DNA from: Anastatus disparis
Taxonomy: Eukaryota > Arthropoda > Insecta > Hymenoptera > Eupelmidae
Direction of reading: 5' to 3'
Length of the DNA: 64,000 bases
Assembly (NCBI GenBank): GCA_017163975.1
Contig: JAFFSR010000010.1
Location: forward strand, 434,001 to 498,000
The position numbers and the translations under genes are program-made. Position 1 is the first letter of the stretch. The number at the start of each line of letters is the position of its first letter. Below, piece after piece: positions 46,159-55,686 of this stretch. Below the pieces are notes generated by a model, which worked only from the letters and a program-made list of their open reading frames with translations, was not told the DNA's origin and did not search any database.

Positions 46159-46838
46159 TCATACCTTTTCTTTCTTCATAGCCTTTCTTCTCCCTCTTCT
46201 TTCTCTTTCATTCCTTGCTCTCTCTTTCCTCTCCCATACCATTAACGGTTCATCAACTATCACCCCCTTTTCCATTCTTCCTTTTCTGAACCTTTGCAGC
46301 AGGAGATCTCTTTCTAGTTTGTCTTCGAATATTATCCACTCGGCTTTATTTCCTTCTCCTAATGTTTCTAGCTCCCAGTGTGCCTTGCCTATGCCCTTCT
46401 CGATCCAATTTTCCAATTCTTCAATACTTCTCTCTCCTCTTTTTAGCACTAAAATCCTTTCTTTTCCATAAGTTCTGTGCATATATGCTAATCCTTTTCC
46501 TTTTTTCCTACTGCATGCATCTTCCTCCTTTTCACTATCACTTTCATCGCTCTCCTTTTCCTCATTAACCTCCATTTACTTGTTTCGTTCACTACCTTTT
46601 TTATCTTTTTTATTTCTACCTTCCTACACTGGTTCTTCTTTATTAAATCATTTACTATCTCCTGCATTTCCATTACTTCCTCTCCATTCTCTTCCAGCTT
46701 ACCTAACTTCTCCTCCATTTTCTCAAACCATGCTTCATTCTTTTCTAACCTCTTGTTTATCTTCTCTATTTCTCCTTTTATTTGCTTTACACTTCTCTCC
46801 ATGCTTTTTACTTTCTCATTTCTATTGCTTTTACTCAT
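46159..46838 (-). pseudogene. LINE B: ORF1-like coiled-coil protein, frameshifted
   Basis: From the ATG at 46838 the minus strand encodes a lysine/glutamate-rich, heptad-like coiled coil (SVKQIKGEIEKINKRLEKNE). A frameshift near 46530 leads into an acidic stretch (EEKESDESDSEKEED) and then RILVLKRGERSIEELENWIE...LERDLLLQRFRKG, like the RNA-binding part of LINE ORF1 proteins. It lies directly downstream of LINE A's 3' end in the same orientation and has no ORF2 behind it. This looks like the 5' part of a second, 3'-truncated LINE. Its sequence differs from LINE A's ORF1. Confidence 0.6.
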
Positions 46839-47131
46839 TTTAATCTACTCTTCTCTTTTTTTCATATCTGTAAGTTTTCTATTTCAATATACTTTCTTTT
46901 CTTCTTATCTTTTTTGTCTTTTTGCTATCCTTCACACTCTGTGAGCACGTGTTGCTATAACCAAACCTGACTTCACCTCTCCTACTGCGCCTCCAGTGAT
47001 GCAACCTTATCTTCCACTGAACAAAAATCCCTAGATCTTTTTCTCCTTTCTATCCTCTCTTGCCAACCTATTTTCTTTTCTTTCTCGTTCTTTTTTTTCC
47101 TATATTTCTAGTGGTTTCTTAATTCCTTGTA

Positions 47132-47896
47132 TCATCGTTGATTCCTTGCTTTCTCTTTCTCCACTTCCTTACGTATCCACATGATTATGCTTAGCATTGC
47201 TTCTTTTCCTCTCTCTTCCGATAGCCCACTAATCTTATTTTTATCTTTATTTTTCGTTCCTTCACATACCTCTACTATATGTTTCATAGTTTCTTCTTCC
47301 TTTTCACATACCCTGCATAATCTCTCCTCTCTTTTCATCCAGAACTTATTCGCTCTACATTCATTGCCCATTCTAAGCCTCGCAATTTTCTTTATATCCT
47401 TGCTCCCTCCTCCTTTCTTTCCATTTAGGTAGCTTTGTCCTTCTGTCCATCCATTAGCTATAATCTTATATTCCAACGAATACTTTGATCTTTCTAGCCT
47501 TTCTCACATCTTTACCCATTCAATCTCTTTGCTTTTTTCTATTATTTCACTTTCTAAACGTTTACTATTATCCATTTTTCAATAATACTCTTTAATCGAT
47601 AATTCTCTTTTCTCTAAACATCTTCTTTTCCACCTCTTTCTTTGCATCCTCTTCTTCGTTACATCTGTCTCATCTTTCTTCTCTTTCCTTTTATTACTAT
47701 TTTCTAACTTTTCCTCATTTTCGCTTTCACGTTTACTTTCTTCCCAGCAAACCCTGATCAGTGTACCTTCCTTTTTTTGCTTAATTTTACGTCGAATCTA
47801 ACCGCTCTTTTTAATGCATTAATCTCCGTGCTATATCTTCTTGTCTCCGTTCTAATAATACAGTCAGGTGTTGTCCTATCTAAACCTAGCACCCAT
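47132..47896 (-). pseudogene. LINE A ORF2 C-terminal region with CCHC zinc finger
   Basis: Begins right after the hairpin insertion with KWVLGLDRTTPDCIIRTETR, passes broken, charged linker sequence, and ends with IARLRMGNECRANKFW and CRVCEKEEETMKHIVEVC, a C-x2-C-x8-H-x4-C arrangement common at the end of LINE ORF2 proteins (nucleic-acid binding). At least two frame changes occur between 47500 and 47760. The last coding residues are near 47132. Confidence 0.75.
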
Positions 47897-48292
47897 TTAA
47901 CGGCAGGCCGGAGTAGAACCTGATACCGACCGAGTAACAATTGAGTTGTTTGTTATTTACTCAAGTATTAAACGGTGTATCTTCAAATTGAAGGTTGAGC
48001 GCAATAAGTATTATTATTATGAACATCTATGCACAAGAAAAAAAAAAAATTTACCGCTTTGTTTTTGAGAAAAGTAAGTAACGCCAAAGTAAAAGTTTAA
48101 GTTTATAATATTTTCGCGTTACTTACTTTTCTCAAAAACAAAGCGATAGATTTTTTTTCTTCTTGTGCATAAATATTTGTAATTATAATATCTATTGCGC
48201 TTAACCTTTAATTTGCAGATACACCGGATAATACTTGAGTAAATAACAAAAATCTCAATAAGACAAGGACAGCGAATCCGGCCTGCTCTTAA
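47897..48292. mobile_element. TTAA hairpin element family B, copy 2 (in LINE A)
   Basis: TTAA at 47897-47900 and 48289-48292. In inverse orientation to copy 1: the left end is TTAACGGCAGGCCGGAGTAG and the right, inverted, TTAAGAGCAGGCCGGATTCG. On the minus strand the LINE frame reads QKKY-I-K-WVLGLD across a single TTAA, showing the pre-insertion site. Confidence 0.93.
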
Positions 48293-49826
48293 TATATTTC
48301 TTTTGTACCCTTTCTATTTCTTCCCATCTCTGACAACCCCATATTTTAGCACCATACAGAACCAAGCTTTCAATTGTCGCATCGTATAGTCTCATTCTGC
48401 TCTTCCATTCATTCTTCAGATATCTTTCTCCAATGCTCTATATTTTTCCTAATTTTATATTTGCCTTTCTCTTGACCGCTTTAATATGCTCATTGTCCCT
48501 TCCATTTTTTTTAATTATAAATCCCAAGTAGTTATAAATTTTTACCTCTTCTATCTCCTTTCCATTCCAAAAGTATTGTACTTTCTTCCTTTTTCCTCCT
48601 GCTTTTCTCACCTCCATTATTTTCGATTTTTCTACATGCAGCTCCAATCCTTTACTCGTGATGAATTTTCTAAACCTTTTCGGCATGCTTCTCATTTCGT
48701 TTCCGCCCTCTGCCATCAACACAATGTCATCTGCGTAAGCCAGACAATACACTCTCCTTTCTCCAATTTTCAAACCTTTTAACTGCCCACCCTTTAGTTC
48801 TTCCTCCAGCTTTGCGAACACAATGTTGAAAAGCGTTGTACTCAAAGGACACCCTTGTCTCACTCCTTGGTTAACTTCAAATCTTTCAGTCGTCTTGTGT
48901 CTCATTGTCACCTTAGCGCTAGTGTTTCTATAAATCTCTCTAATTCTTCTTCTCAGTCGTTTACTTATTCTTAATCTTTCCATTTCCCTCCATATTGTCT
49001 CTGTATTTACTTTGTCAAAAGCCGCCTTTAAGTCCGCAAAGAATAACACCGCCTTTCCTTCCTCTTTCTTGATTTGCTTTTGCATTATTGTTTTCAGACA
49101 AAAAATGCTTTCCATGGTTCCACACCCTTTTCTAAATCCAAACTGCGTATCACTCAATCCCTTTACTTCTTGCAACTCCTTTTCTAATCTTCTTTTCAAT
49201 ACTTCTGCATATACCTTATATCCTGTGTCCATCAGCGTTATTCCTCTATAATTCTCTACTTTATCTTTCTCTCCCTTTTTATACACTGGTGTGATTACTC
49301 CAGTTCTCGACTCTTGCGGAAATCCTTCTCCTTTCTATATTTTCTTGATTACTCTAAAAATACTTTCCTCCACTACCTCATTACCCTCTAACCATGCTTC
49401 GTTTGGAATATCATCAAGGCCTGGAGCTTTCTTTCTCTTTAATCCTCTTATCACCTCTATAATCTCTTCTTTCTTGATCTCCTCCTCTTCTTTAACTTTA
49501 TCCTCTTCTTCACTCTCTTCTCTGGTTTCCCCTATGTCATTTATGTTATCCATATACTCCTTGCTTCTAAAAGCCTTGTTCCATTCCTCTTCTTTTATCT
49601 TTTCAGAAATCCCTAATCTTTTACTCTTATTTTTGCTAACTCTTTTCCAAAATTCCCTCCCAGACTTGTCCTCCTTAATCTTTTCCATAATTTCTTCACC
49701 TTTTTTTCCTTTTTTCTTTTTTATCAATTCTTTATACCGCTTTCTTTCCATTATGTATTCCTTTCTATTAATTCTTCCTGCTATGACTTCATCTAATTTT
49801 TCTTTCACGTTATTCTTTCGCTCCAT
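48293..49826 (-). pseudogene. LINE A ORF2 reverse transcriptase (two in-frame nonsense codons)
   Basis: From 49826 a charged linker (KGKKGEEIMEKIKEDKSGREFW) leads to KKAPGLDDIPNEAW. A TAG at ~49335 (I*KGEGFPQ; tryptophan expected) is followed in the same frame by the RT: YRGITLMDTGYKVY, FGFRKGCGTMESIF, ADLKAAFDKVN (motif A), NQGVRQGCPLSTTLFN (motif B) and CLAYADDIVLMA (YADD catalytic motif C), then YNYLGFIIKKNGR. A second TAG at ~48438 is again a likely Trp codon, after which the frame continues LYDATIESLVLYGAKIWGC to the hairpin at 48292. The RT core itself is intact, so decay is recent. Function: target-primed reverse transcription. Confidence 0.88.
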
Positions 49827-50024
49827 ACATTCCTCATTTCACCATTCTTCCAACTCTTCCTCTTTTTTCTTTCCAACGAGCCTCATTTTCATAGACTTTT
49901 TTATTTTCTCTTTTAATACTATCCATTCATCAACTATTTCCTCCTTTCCTATTCTATTTTTGTACCATTCTATATCATTTACTCCCCAAACTGCCTTCCA
50001 TGTTTTCTCCTCCTCTTCTTTTTC

Positions 50025-50027
<3 letters not shown>

Positions 50028-50064
<37 letters not shown>
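50028..50064. repeat. (AT)n microsatellite in LINE A
   Basis: An AT dinucleotide run between the endonuclease and RT parts of LINE A, interrupting the coding frame. Confidence 0.9.
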
Positions 50065-50069
<5 letters not shown>

Positions 50070-50219
50070 TTAATTTTATTTCACATTCAATCGCCATGTG
50101 GTCCGACAAATCATTCTTTTTTTATCTTCATTGCTTCTACTCTGTCTTCCATCATTTCGTTTAAAATCACTAAATCAATCACAGACAGGCCTACCCCATT
50201 AACAAACGTCCATTCACCT
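50065..50219 (-). pseudogene. LINE A endonuclease, C-terminal part
   Basis: Directly after the minisatellite element the minus strand reads GEWTFVNGVGLSVIDLVILN and, after a small frame change, LSDHMAIECEIK. These are the late AP-endonuclease motifs (SVIDy, SDH). Joined across the insertion they follow the GDWNAR motif of the N-terminal part in the right order. Confidence 0.75.
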
Positions 50220-52359
50220 CCCACACAGCATGAAATATTGCAGTGAAACTTTCACTGAAATATTGTGCTGAAATATTGTCACAAGATTGCAGCAATCTTG
50301 TCTTAACATTGCTAAGAGGTTTCATGAAACATTTCAGTGTGATATTGCTGCAAACTTGCTACAAGGTTACAGAAAATAATTCAAGCAATATTGCAAGGAA
50401 CCTTTCATGAAAGGTTGCAGCGAGGTTTCTGCAAGGTTTTATAAAACATTTCATGAAATATTGCAAGAAATCTTTCATGAAAGGTTGCAGCAAGGTTTCT
50501 GCAAGATTTTAGAAACAATTCATGAAATATTGCAAGAAACCTTTCATGAAAAGTTGCAGCGAGGTTTCTGAAAGATTTTAGGAATATTTCATGAAATATT
50601 GCAAGAAACCTTTTATGAAAGATTGCATAGAGGTTTCCAGCAAAATTTGGAAAACATTTTATAAAATATTGCAAGGAACCTTTCATGAAAGGTTGCAGCA
50701 AGGTTTCTGCAAGATTTTAGAAATATTTCATGAAATTTCGCAAGAAACCTTTCATGAAAGATTGCAGCGAGGTTTCTGTAAGATTTTAGAAATATTTCAT
50801 AAAATATTGCAAGAAAACTTTCACGAAAGGTTGCAGCGAGGTTTTCAGCACAATTTAGAAATTATTTCATGGACTATTGCAAGGAACCTTTCATGAAAGG
50901 TTGCAGCGAGGTTTCTGCAAGATTTTAGAAATATTTCATGAAATATTGCAAGATACCTTCTATGAAAGGTTTCAACGAGGTTTCCAGCAAAATTTGATGA
51001 ATATTTTATGAAATATTACGAGGTTTCTTTTGTTAAAAGTTGCAGTAAGATTTCTGCAAGGTTTTTGACAAGATTTCTAAGATATCACAAAAAATATTGC
51101 TATGTACATTTCGCCAATGGTTATTACCATATTTTTGGCAATCTTTATAAAATATTCCAGAAAAGCGTTTCACAAAAAGTATCAGCAAAGTTTCATGTAT
51201 AATTTCAAAATGAAATTGCAGCAAATCTTTCATAAACAGTTTCAGCAATAATTCCGCAAGTTTTTATAAAAGATTCTAAGAGCAGTCCAGATTCGCTGTT
51301 CTTGCCTTATATTTGGTTTCCTGTTATTTACTCAAGTATTTGTTGCTGTAGTTGTCTTGTAAATAGGAAGTTGAGCGCAATAAGTATGCTATTATTATAA
51401 ATATTTATGCGTAGGGTAAAAAAATCCATCGAATTGTTATTGAAAAAAGTAAAGAACGCATAAATATTAGAAACAAAACCTTTTATTTCAATATTCTCTA
51501 CTGTTCTCAAAAACGATGCCGAAGAATTTTTTCTTCTTGTGCACAAATATTGATAATAATACTATTGCGCTCAACTAGTAATTTATAGATACAAGGATTG
51601 ATACTTAGCAAATAAGAAAAACTTTATCACACAAGGATAGAAAATCCTGCTTACTATTAAATATTACTGCAGCAAGCTTTTGGCAAGATTTAAGAAATAT
51701 TTTGTAAAATAATATTGCAGGAAACCATACGGAAAGGTATGAGTGTTGTTCGCGGCAAAATTTGGGAAAAATTTCATGAAATATTACGAGAAACCTTTCA
51801 TGAAAGATTGCTGCAAGGTTTCTTGAAATGTTGCTGCGAGGTTTTCATGAAAGGTTGCTGCGAGGTTTTTAGAAATATTTCAACCGGGTTCTAGCACGGA
51901 CATATAAATGTTGCTGCAATATCTCATAAAAGGTTGCCACGAGGTTTTCTGCAAGGTTACGGCGAGATTTTCTGAAAAATTGCTGTGTGGTTGCTTGAAA
52001 TGTTTTCGCTATTTTTCCCGCAAGATTCCTGTGAGGTTTCTTGAAATGTTTCTGTTACATTTCCTGAAAGATTGCTGCGAGGTTTCCTGCAAGGTTGCGG
52101 CGAGGTGTTCTAAAAGAATGCTGCAAGGTTTCTTGAAATGTTTCTGTTACATTTCCTGAAATATTGCTGTGAGATTTTCATGAAAGGTTGCTGCGAGGTT
52201 TTCTGAAAGATTGCTGCGAGGTTTTTAGAAATATTCCAACTGGGTTCTAACGCGGACATATAAATGTTGCTGCAATCTTTTATGAAAGGTCGCTGCGAAG
52301 TTTCGAAACTTTCATGAAACCTTGCAGCAACGTTGCAGTAATATTTCATGCTGTGTGGG
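50220..52359. mobile_element. Minisatellite-filled TIR element, copy 2 (family 'CACACAGC'), intact termini
   Basis: Starts CCCACACAGCATGAAATATT and ends with the exact inverse of its first ~18 bases (ATATTTCATGCTGTGTGGG). CT stands on both sides (50218-50219, 52360-52361), a 2-bp target duplication. The interior is a ~69-70-bp tandem repeat (landmarks at about 50406, 50476, 50545, 50614) made of TTTCATGAAA, AAATATTGCA and GTTGCAGCGAGGTTTC pieces; nearly every sub-motif is self-complementary. It is split by a family B hairpin. It sits in the endonuclease gene of LINE A, where the codons for DEE|GEW close up across one CT. No protein-coding gene; long frames inside are repeat artefacts. Confidence 0.9.
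51276..51660. mobile_element. TTAA hairpin element family B, copy 3 (diverged)
   Basis: The left end is CTAAGAGCAGTCCAGATTCG (TTAA mutated to CTAA) and the right end is TTAA at 51657-51660. The interior matches the family's palindrome but with many substitutions, so this is the oldest copy seen. It lies within the minisatellite element. Confidence 0.8.
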
Positions 52360-52935
52360 CTTCTTCATCACCCTTTGAAAAACCATTACCAATACATAAG
52401 CCCTGCTATCTTAACCATTCCACCAAAATCTCTCCTTCTTTATTACATACCTTATCTTTTGACCTTCTACTCCTTTCATTTCCTAGTATATCCATCAATC
52501 CTCCTTTATCTTATACTCTCGCATTCCAATCCCCTATCATCAGTACTCCGTTTTCATTATTCTCTTCTAATATTCTTTCCAAACTTCTTTATTCTTATCT
52601 CTCGTCTCCCTCATGTGTACTCCAGCCATTGTCATTTTATAGTACCCATCCGTGATATTACACCATATGACTTCCTCTGTTCCTCGTTGTCCCCATTCTA
52701 CTTTGATTCCGCTATCTTTTCTAATAGCCAATACTATTCCACCTTTTGGTCTACCTCTTTTCTTTTCTCTTTTCACCCATCTGACCTCGTATTCAAAATC
52801 CTTTAATATATTCTCTAAGGCTTCCCTTCCATTTTCTTCTACCCACGTTTCCTGAAGGCAAATAATTTTATATCCCATTATTTCTTTTTCCAATTCTTTT
52901 CTCTTCTTCCCCATCCCAGCTATATTCCAAGACAA
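52360..52935 (-). pseudogene. LINE A endonuclease, N-terminal part
   Basis: From an ATG at 52935 the frame reads MSWNIAGMGKKRKELEKEI, then IICLQETWVEENG (LQE: catalytic Glu motif), PKGGIVLAIRKDSGIKVEW and GVHMRE. After a stop/frame change near 52567 the sequence continues MIGDWNARV (catalytic GDxN motif) and DKVCNKEGEILVEW up to the minisatellite element at 52359. These are the hallmarks of the apurinic-type endonuclease that nicks the target DNA for LINE insertion. Confidence 0.85.
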
Positions 52936-52999
52936 ACATTTGATTGTTTTGCTTTCCTCCCTATGTAAATTCTTACTATTCTCCCTTCTGGCCTTCTCC

Positions 53000-54474
53000 T
53001 TCTTCCTCCATCCTCGTGGATATTATAAAATATTTTTACCTGTTTGCTTTAACCTTTTAGTTCTTCAGCCTTGCAGTTTATAAGGTATTTATTTTTCCTT
53101 TATCTCATGCTCCAGAAAAATATTAGTGCCTTTAAGAGGCGGTCGGAACCAAATCGGTGACTTGTGGTATATATCAAGTCAGCATTTTTCGCTTTACGAT
53201 AATATTTTGTATATTTATATGACTTAAACTATTTCAAATTATTCTTTATATACATGACTAGAGGAAATGACTATATTTTTACCATATGAATAAGTAAATA
53301 AATTATTATAAGCATTTATTACAAATATCAAACTGACTTGACATATACCGCATGCAAAAAACTGTCGTGTCGATTGTTAGGTGGCATTTTTCGCTTTATA
53401 ACAATATTTTGTATATTTTTGTGGCTTTAACTATTTTAAATTATTCTTTATATACATGACTAGAGGAAATGACTATATTTTTACCATATTAATAGATGAA
53501 TAAATTATTATAAACATTTATTACAAGCACCGAACTAAGTCACCGATTTGGTTCCGACCGCCTCTTTAAGCCTATTTTTCTTCCCCGTGATCTCTTCTTT
53601 GCTTTTCCAGTCCTTACACTGCATACCTATCATGTCATCTTTCACATTTATTTTCCATACCTTTCTTATCTTAGCCTCTATCTCTATGTTCTTTTCCATC
53701 CAACTTATCATTTTCTCCTTAGTGTTTAATTCACTCACCTTTCCTCCTTTCATTATAATATTATTCTATTTTCTTTTTCTCTCCTCCATTTCAGCCATCC
53801 ATAGAATCTCCTTTTCTTCTCTTTTTTTCACTTCACTTGCTCCAGCCTCTACCTGTTCTCTTGGCATATCTTCAACTCTCTCTCCTTACTTTCTCTTTCC
53901 TCCCATGCTTTCCTTTCATTCCCTTCATTTACCAGATTATCATACAACTTCCTCTGTGAATCCTTCTCCCTTCTATTTTCTTCTTCCAACATTTTTATAT
54001 TTATGCTTAACCTTTCTTCAACATCTTTTACCTCCCTCCTTAGACCTTCCTTGAATTCAATCACCTTTTTTCTCATTTCTTCTCTAAACTTCTCATTCTT
54101 CCTTTCCATGCTGATTAACATGCTCATTATTTTTTTCAACTTATCTTTCTCCATATCTCCTTCTTTCTCTTCTCTCACCGTCGAATCTAAGTCCTCTTCG
54201 CTGTCACTTCCCGATGTTCTATCCTTTTCTGCTTTTTTTATTGTTCTCTTTCTTGCATTTCCTCTGGGCTCTCCCTGAGTCTCTTTTTATTATTACTTTT
54301 TTCTGTACCTTCTTTTTCACATTCAGATACCCTTGTCTGTCCCTTATCTTTTTCACTTACTTCCTTATTACTCTTTCTTCTTTCTCTCTTTATAACCACT
54401 CTATTGTCCTTACTATCAGTCTTGATAAATCTAGGACTACCACTGTTCTTTGTACTCATTCTTTTCTCTCTCAC
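53000..54474 (-). pseudogene. LINE A ORF1 (coiled-coil nucleic-acid-binding protein), split by hairpin C
   Basis: Opens at 54474 (MREKRMSTKNSGSPRF) with a highly charged N-terminus, then a long heptad-type coiled coil (KIMSMLISMERKNEKFREEM...VEERLSINIKMLEEEN; 54178-53849). It ends with an ORF1 C-terminal part, EAKIRKVWKINVKDDMIGMQ...WKSKEEITGKKNRLK at ~53753-53570, which resumes in frame beyond the family C hairpin (GTNIFLEHEIKEK). Frame changes occur near 54200 and 53840. ORF1 products coat LINE RNA. The minus-strand frame is distinguished from plus-strand shadows by the coiled coil and by its position upstream of the endonuclease. Confidence 0.7.
53132..53569. mobile_element. TTAA hairpin element family C, copy 2 (438 bp, internally duplicated)
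   Basis: TTAA at 53132-53135 and 53566-53569, TIR GAGGCGGTCGGAACCAAATC at both ends. Inside, a ~210-bp segment occurs twice in direct orientation (CATTTTTCGCTTTA at ~53185 and ~53385; ATACATGACTAGAGGAAATG at ~53250 and ~53451); copy 1 at 43820 has it once. LINE A ORF1 reads KKNR-L-K-GTNIF across one TTAA. Confidence 0.9.
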
Positions 54475-54690
54475 TCTCTAATTTTATACTCCTGCTATAA
54501 TAACACACATTTAAACATAACCTCAAAACATTCGTTCTTCCTTTCACTCCTTTTTTATACTCCTTTCTCACTCTATTTCACCTCTTTTTATTTTATTATC
54601 TACACTTCTCTCTTATATAATTATTTTATTTTTAACACACCTGCACACACCTTTCACTCACACCACACAAATTAGACCCCTTTACCAAGG

Positions 54691-55686
54691 GCAGCCATAT
54701 TGGCCATCCGTATATCTATATATATACGTAGATATCTACACCTGCTAGTATTTTCTCTCTCTTTGACGAATAAAGGAAGAGGAAAAGAACAAGAATAGAA
54801 AGAGGAATATTTAGATTAAATTTCCCGCAGAAAAAGTGGCACGCAGGTTGCAGGCTTGCGTTTGAGGACCAGAAAGCGAAATTCACTAATCAGAGGTAGA
54901 TTTTTGGACCACTGATTAGCTATTGGAAGAAATAAAAATAAAAAGAGATAGAAGATAAGGAAGAGGGAGAAACATACCGAAGAAGAAGGAAGTGACCATT
55001 AAAGGAATCATTCGATCACTGTCCTCGTGCCTTATTGGAGCTATATAATCGCTAACAACTAATTTTGAAAAATATACTCTTGAGGTTTCGGGCGTTTTTA
55101 GCAGCTGTGTCGAAAGTTTGGAGTTCATTGGGTAGACAACAGAGTCGATTGTGAAGCAGAAAGGATTTCCGGAGGGAGATTTCGCTGACCCGATCCTCCA
55201 ACCAAGCCAACTTCCGCAGCCGGCGCCGACCAGTTGCTTTTTGTGCAGAGAGAAAGAGAGATAATACAACCCTAAGGCCCACCACCGCCATCGTAGACCT
55301 GATTTACGCCATTGCCGACCGATTTTCCTGTGTGACAGTGACTTCACCAACGGTGAGTGGACTGTAGTCCAAAGTAATAACAAATTTATTGTGAATTAAC
55401 GGCTCTCGCCGATTAAAATTCTAAACTCAGTGCGGGCGAGATAAGAAAAATTTAAAGTGATTGTGACGTCGTTAAATAGAAAAAAAAGAGAATAATTATT
55501 AGTGGTGAAATTTAATTATAATTAGAAAAGAAAAAAAATTTAGATTTAGAACGTATTGTTAAAATTTAATCGAAAGTTTCTTTGTAATTCGCGAGAGAGA
55601 GATAAACCGTGACCACGTGCTCAACGATTTCGTTGACCGGCTAAATCATTAGATTATTAGATTATCTTAATGAAAATTTCTTAATT
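54691..55686. other. GC-richer leader-like region upstream of the Penelope-like gene
   Basis: From ~54830 to 55440 the DNA is much GC-richer than its neighbours (GCAGCCGGCGCCGACCAG near 55212). It includes CAACG|GTGAGTGG, a good splice-donor match, at ~55350; the Penelope-like frame opens ~340 bases later. It could be the element's 5' untranslated region with an intron, or unrelated DNA. Minus-strand frames here have no motif and look like composition artefacts. Confidence 0.3.

Larger units (their letters stand above)
46975..54690 (-). mobile_element. LINE A: non-LTR retrotransposon with four later insertions
   Basis: Read on the minus strand: ORF1 (54474 to ~53000), AP-type endonuclease (52935 to ~50060), reverse transcriptase (49826-48293) and a C-terminal CCHC region (to 47132). 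It is interrupted by a family C hairpin (53132-53569), the minisatellite TIR element (50220-52359, itself holding a family B hairpin) and a family B hairpin (47897-48292). Without these it is about 4.7 kb. Ends are approximate. The ORF order suits the I/Jockey-type LINE groups; I do not assign a clade. Confidence 0.85.

Noticed and set aside
50405..52349. Open frames of 60-100 codons on both strands in the minisatellite element (MKYCKKPFMKD-like)
   Set aside because: They are periodic translations of the ~69-bp tandem repeat, present on both strands because the repeat is self-complementary.
46362..54675. Long plus-strand open frames rich in S, F, L and P opposite the LINE genes (for example 49291-50031, 53548-54054)
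   Set aside because: They are the antisense of lysine/glutamate-rich LINE coding sequence (AAG/GAA read as CTT/TTC). They have no domain, while the minus strand has RT and endonuclease motifs.
55052..55383. Minus-strand frames in the GC-rich leader before the Penelope-like gene
   Set aside because: Two overlapping frames in different phases, no motif; explained by low stop-codon density in GC-rich DNA.
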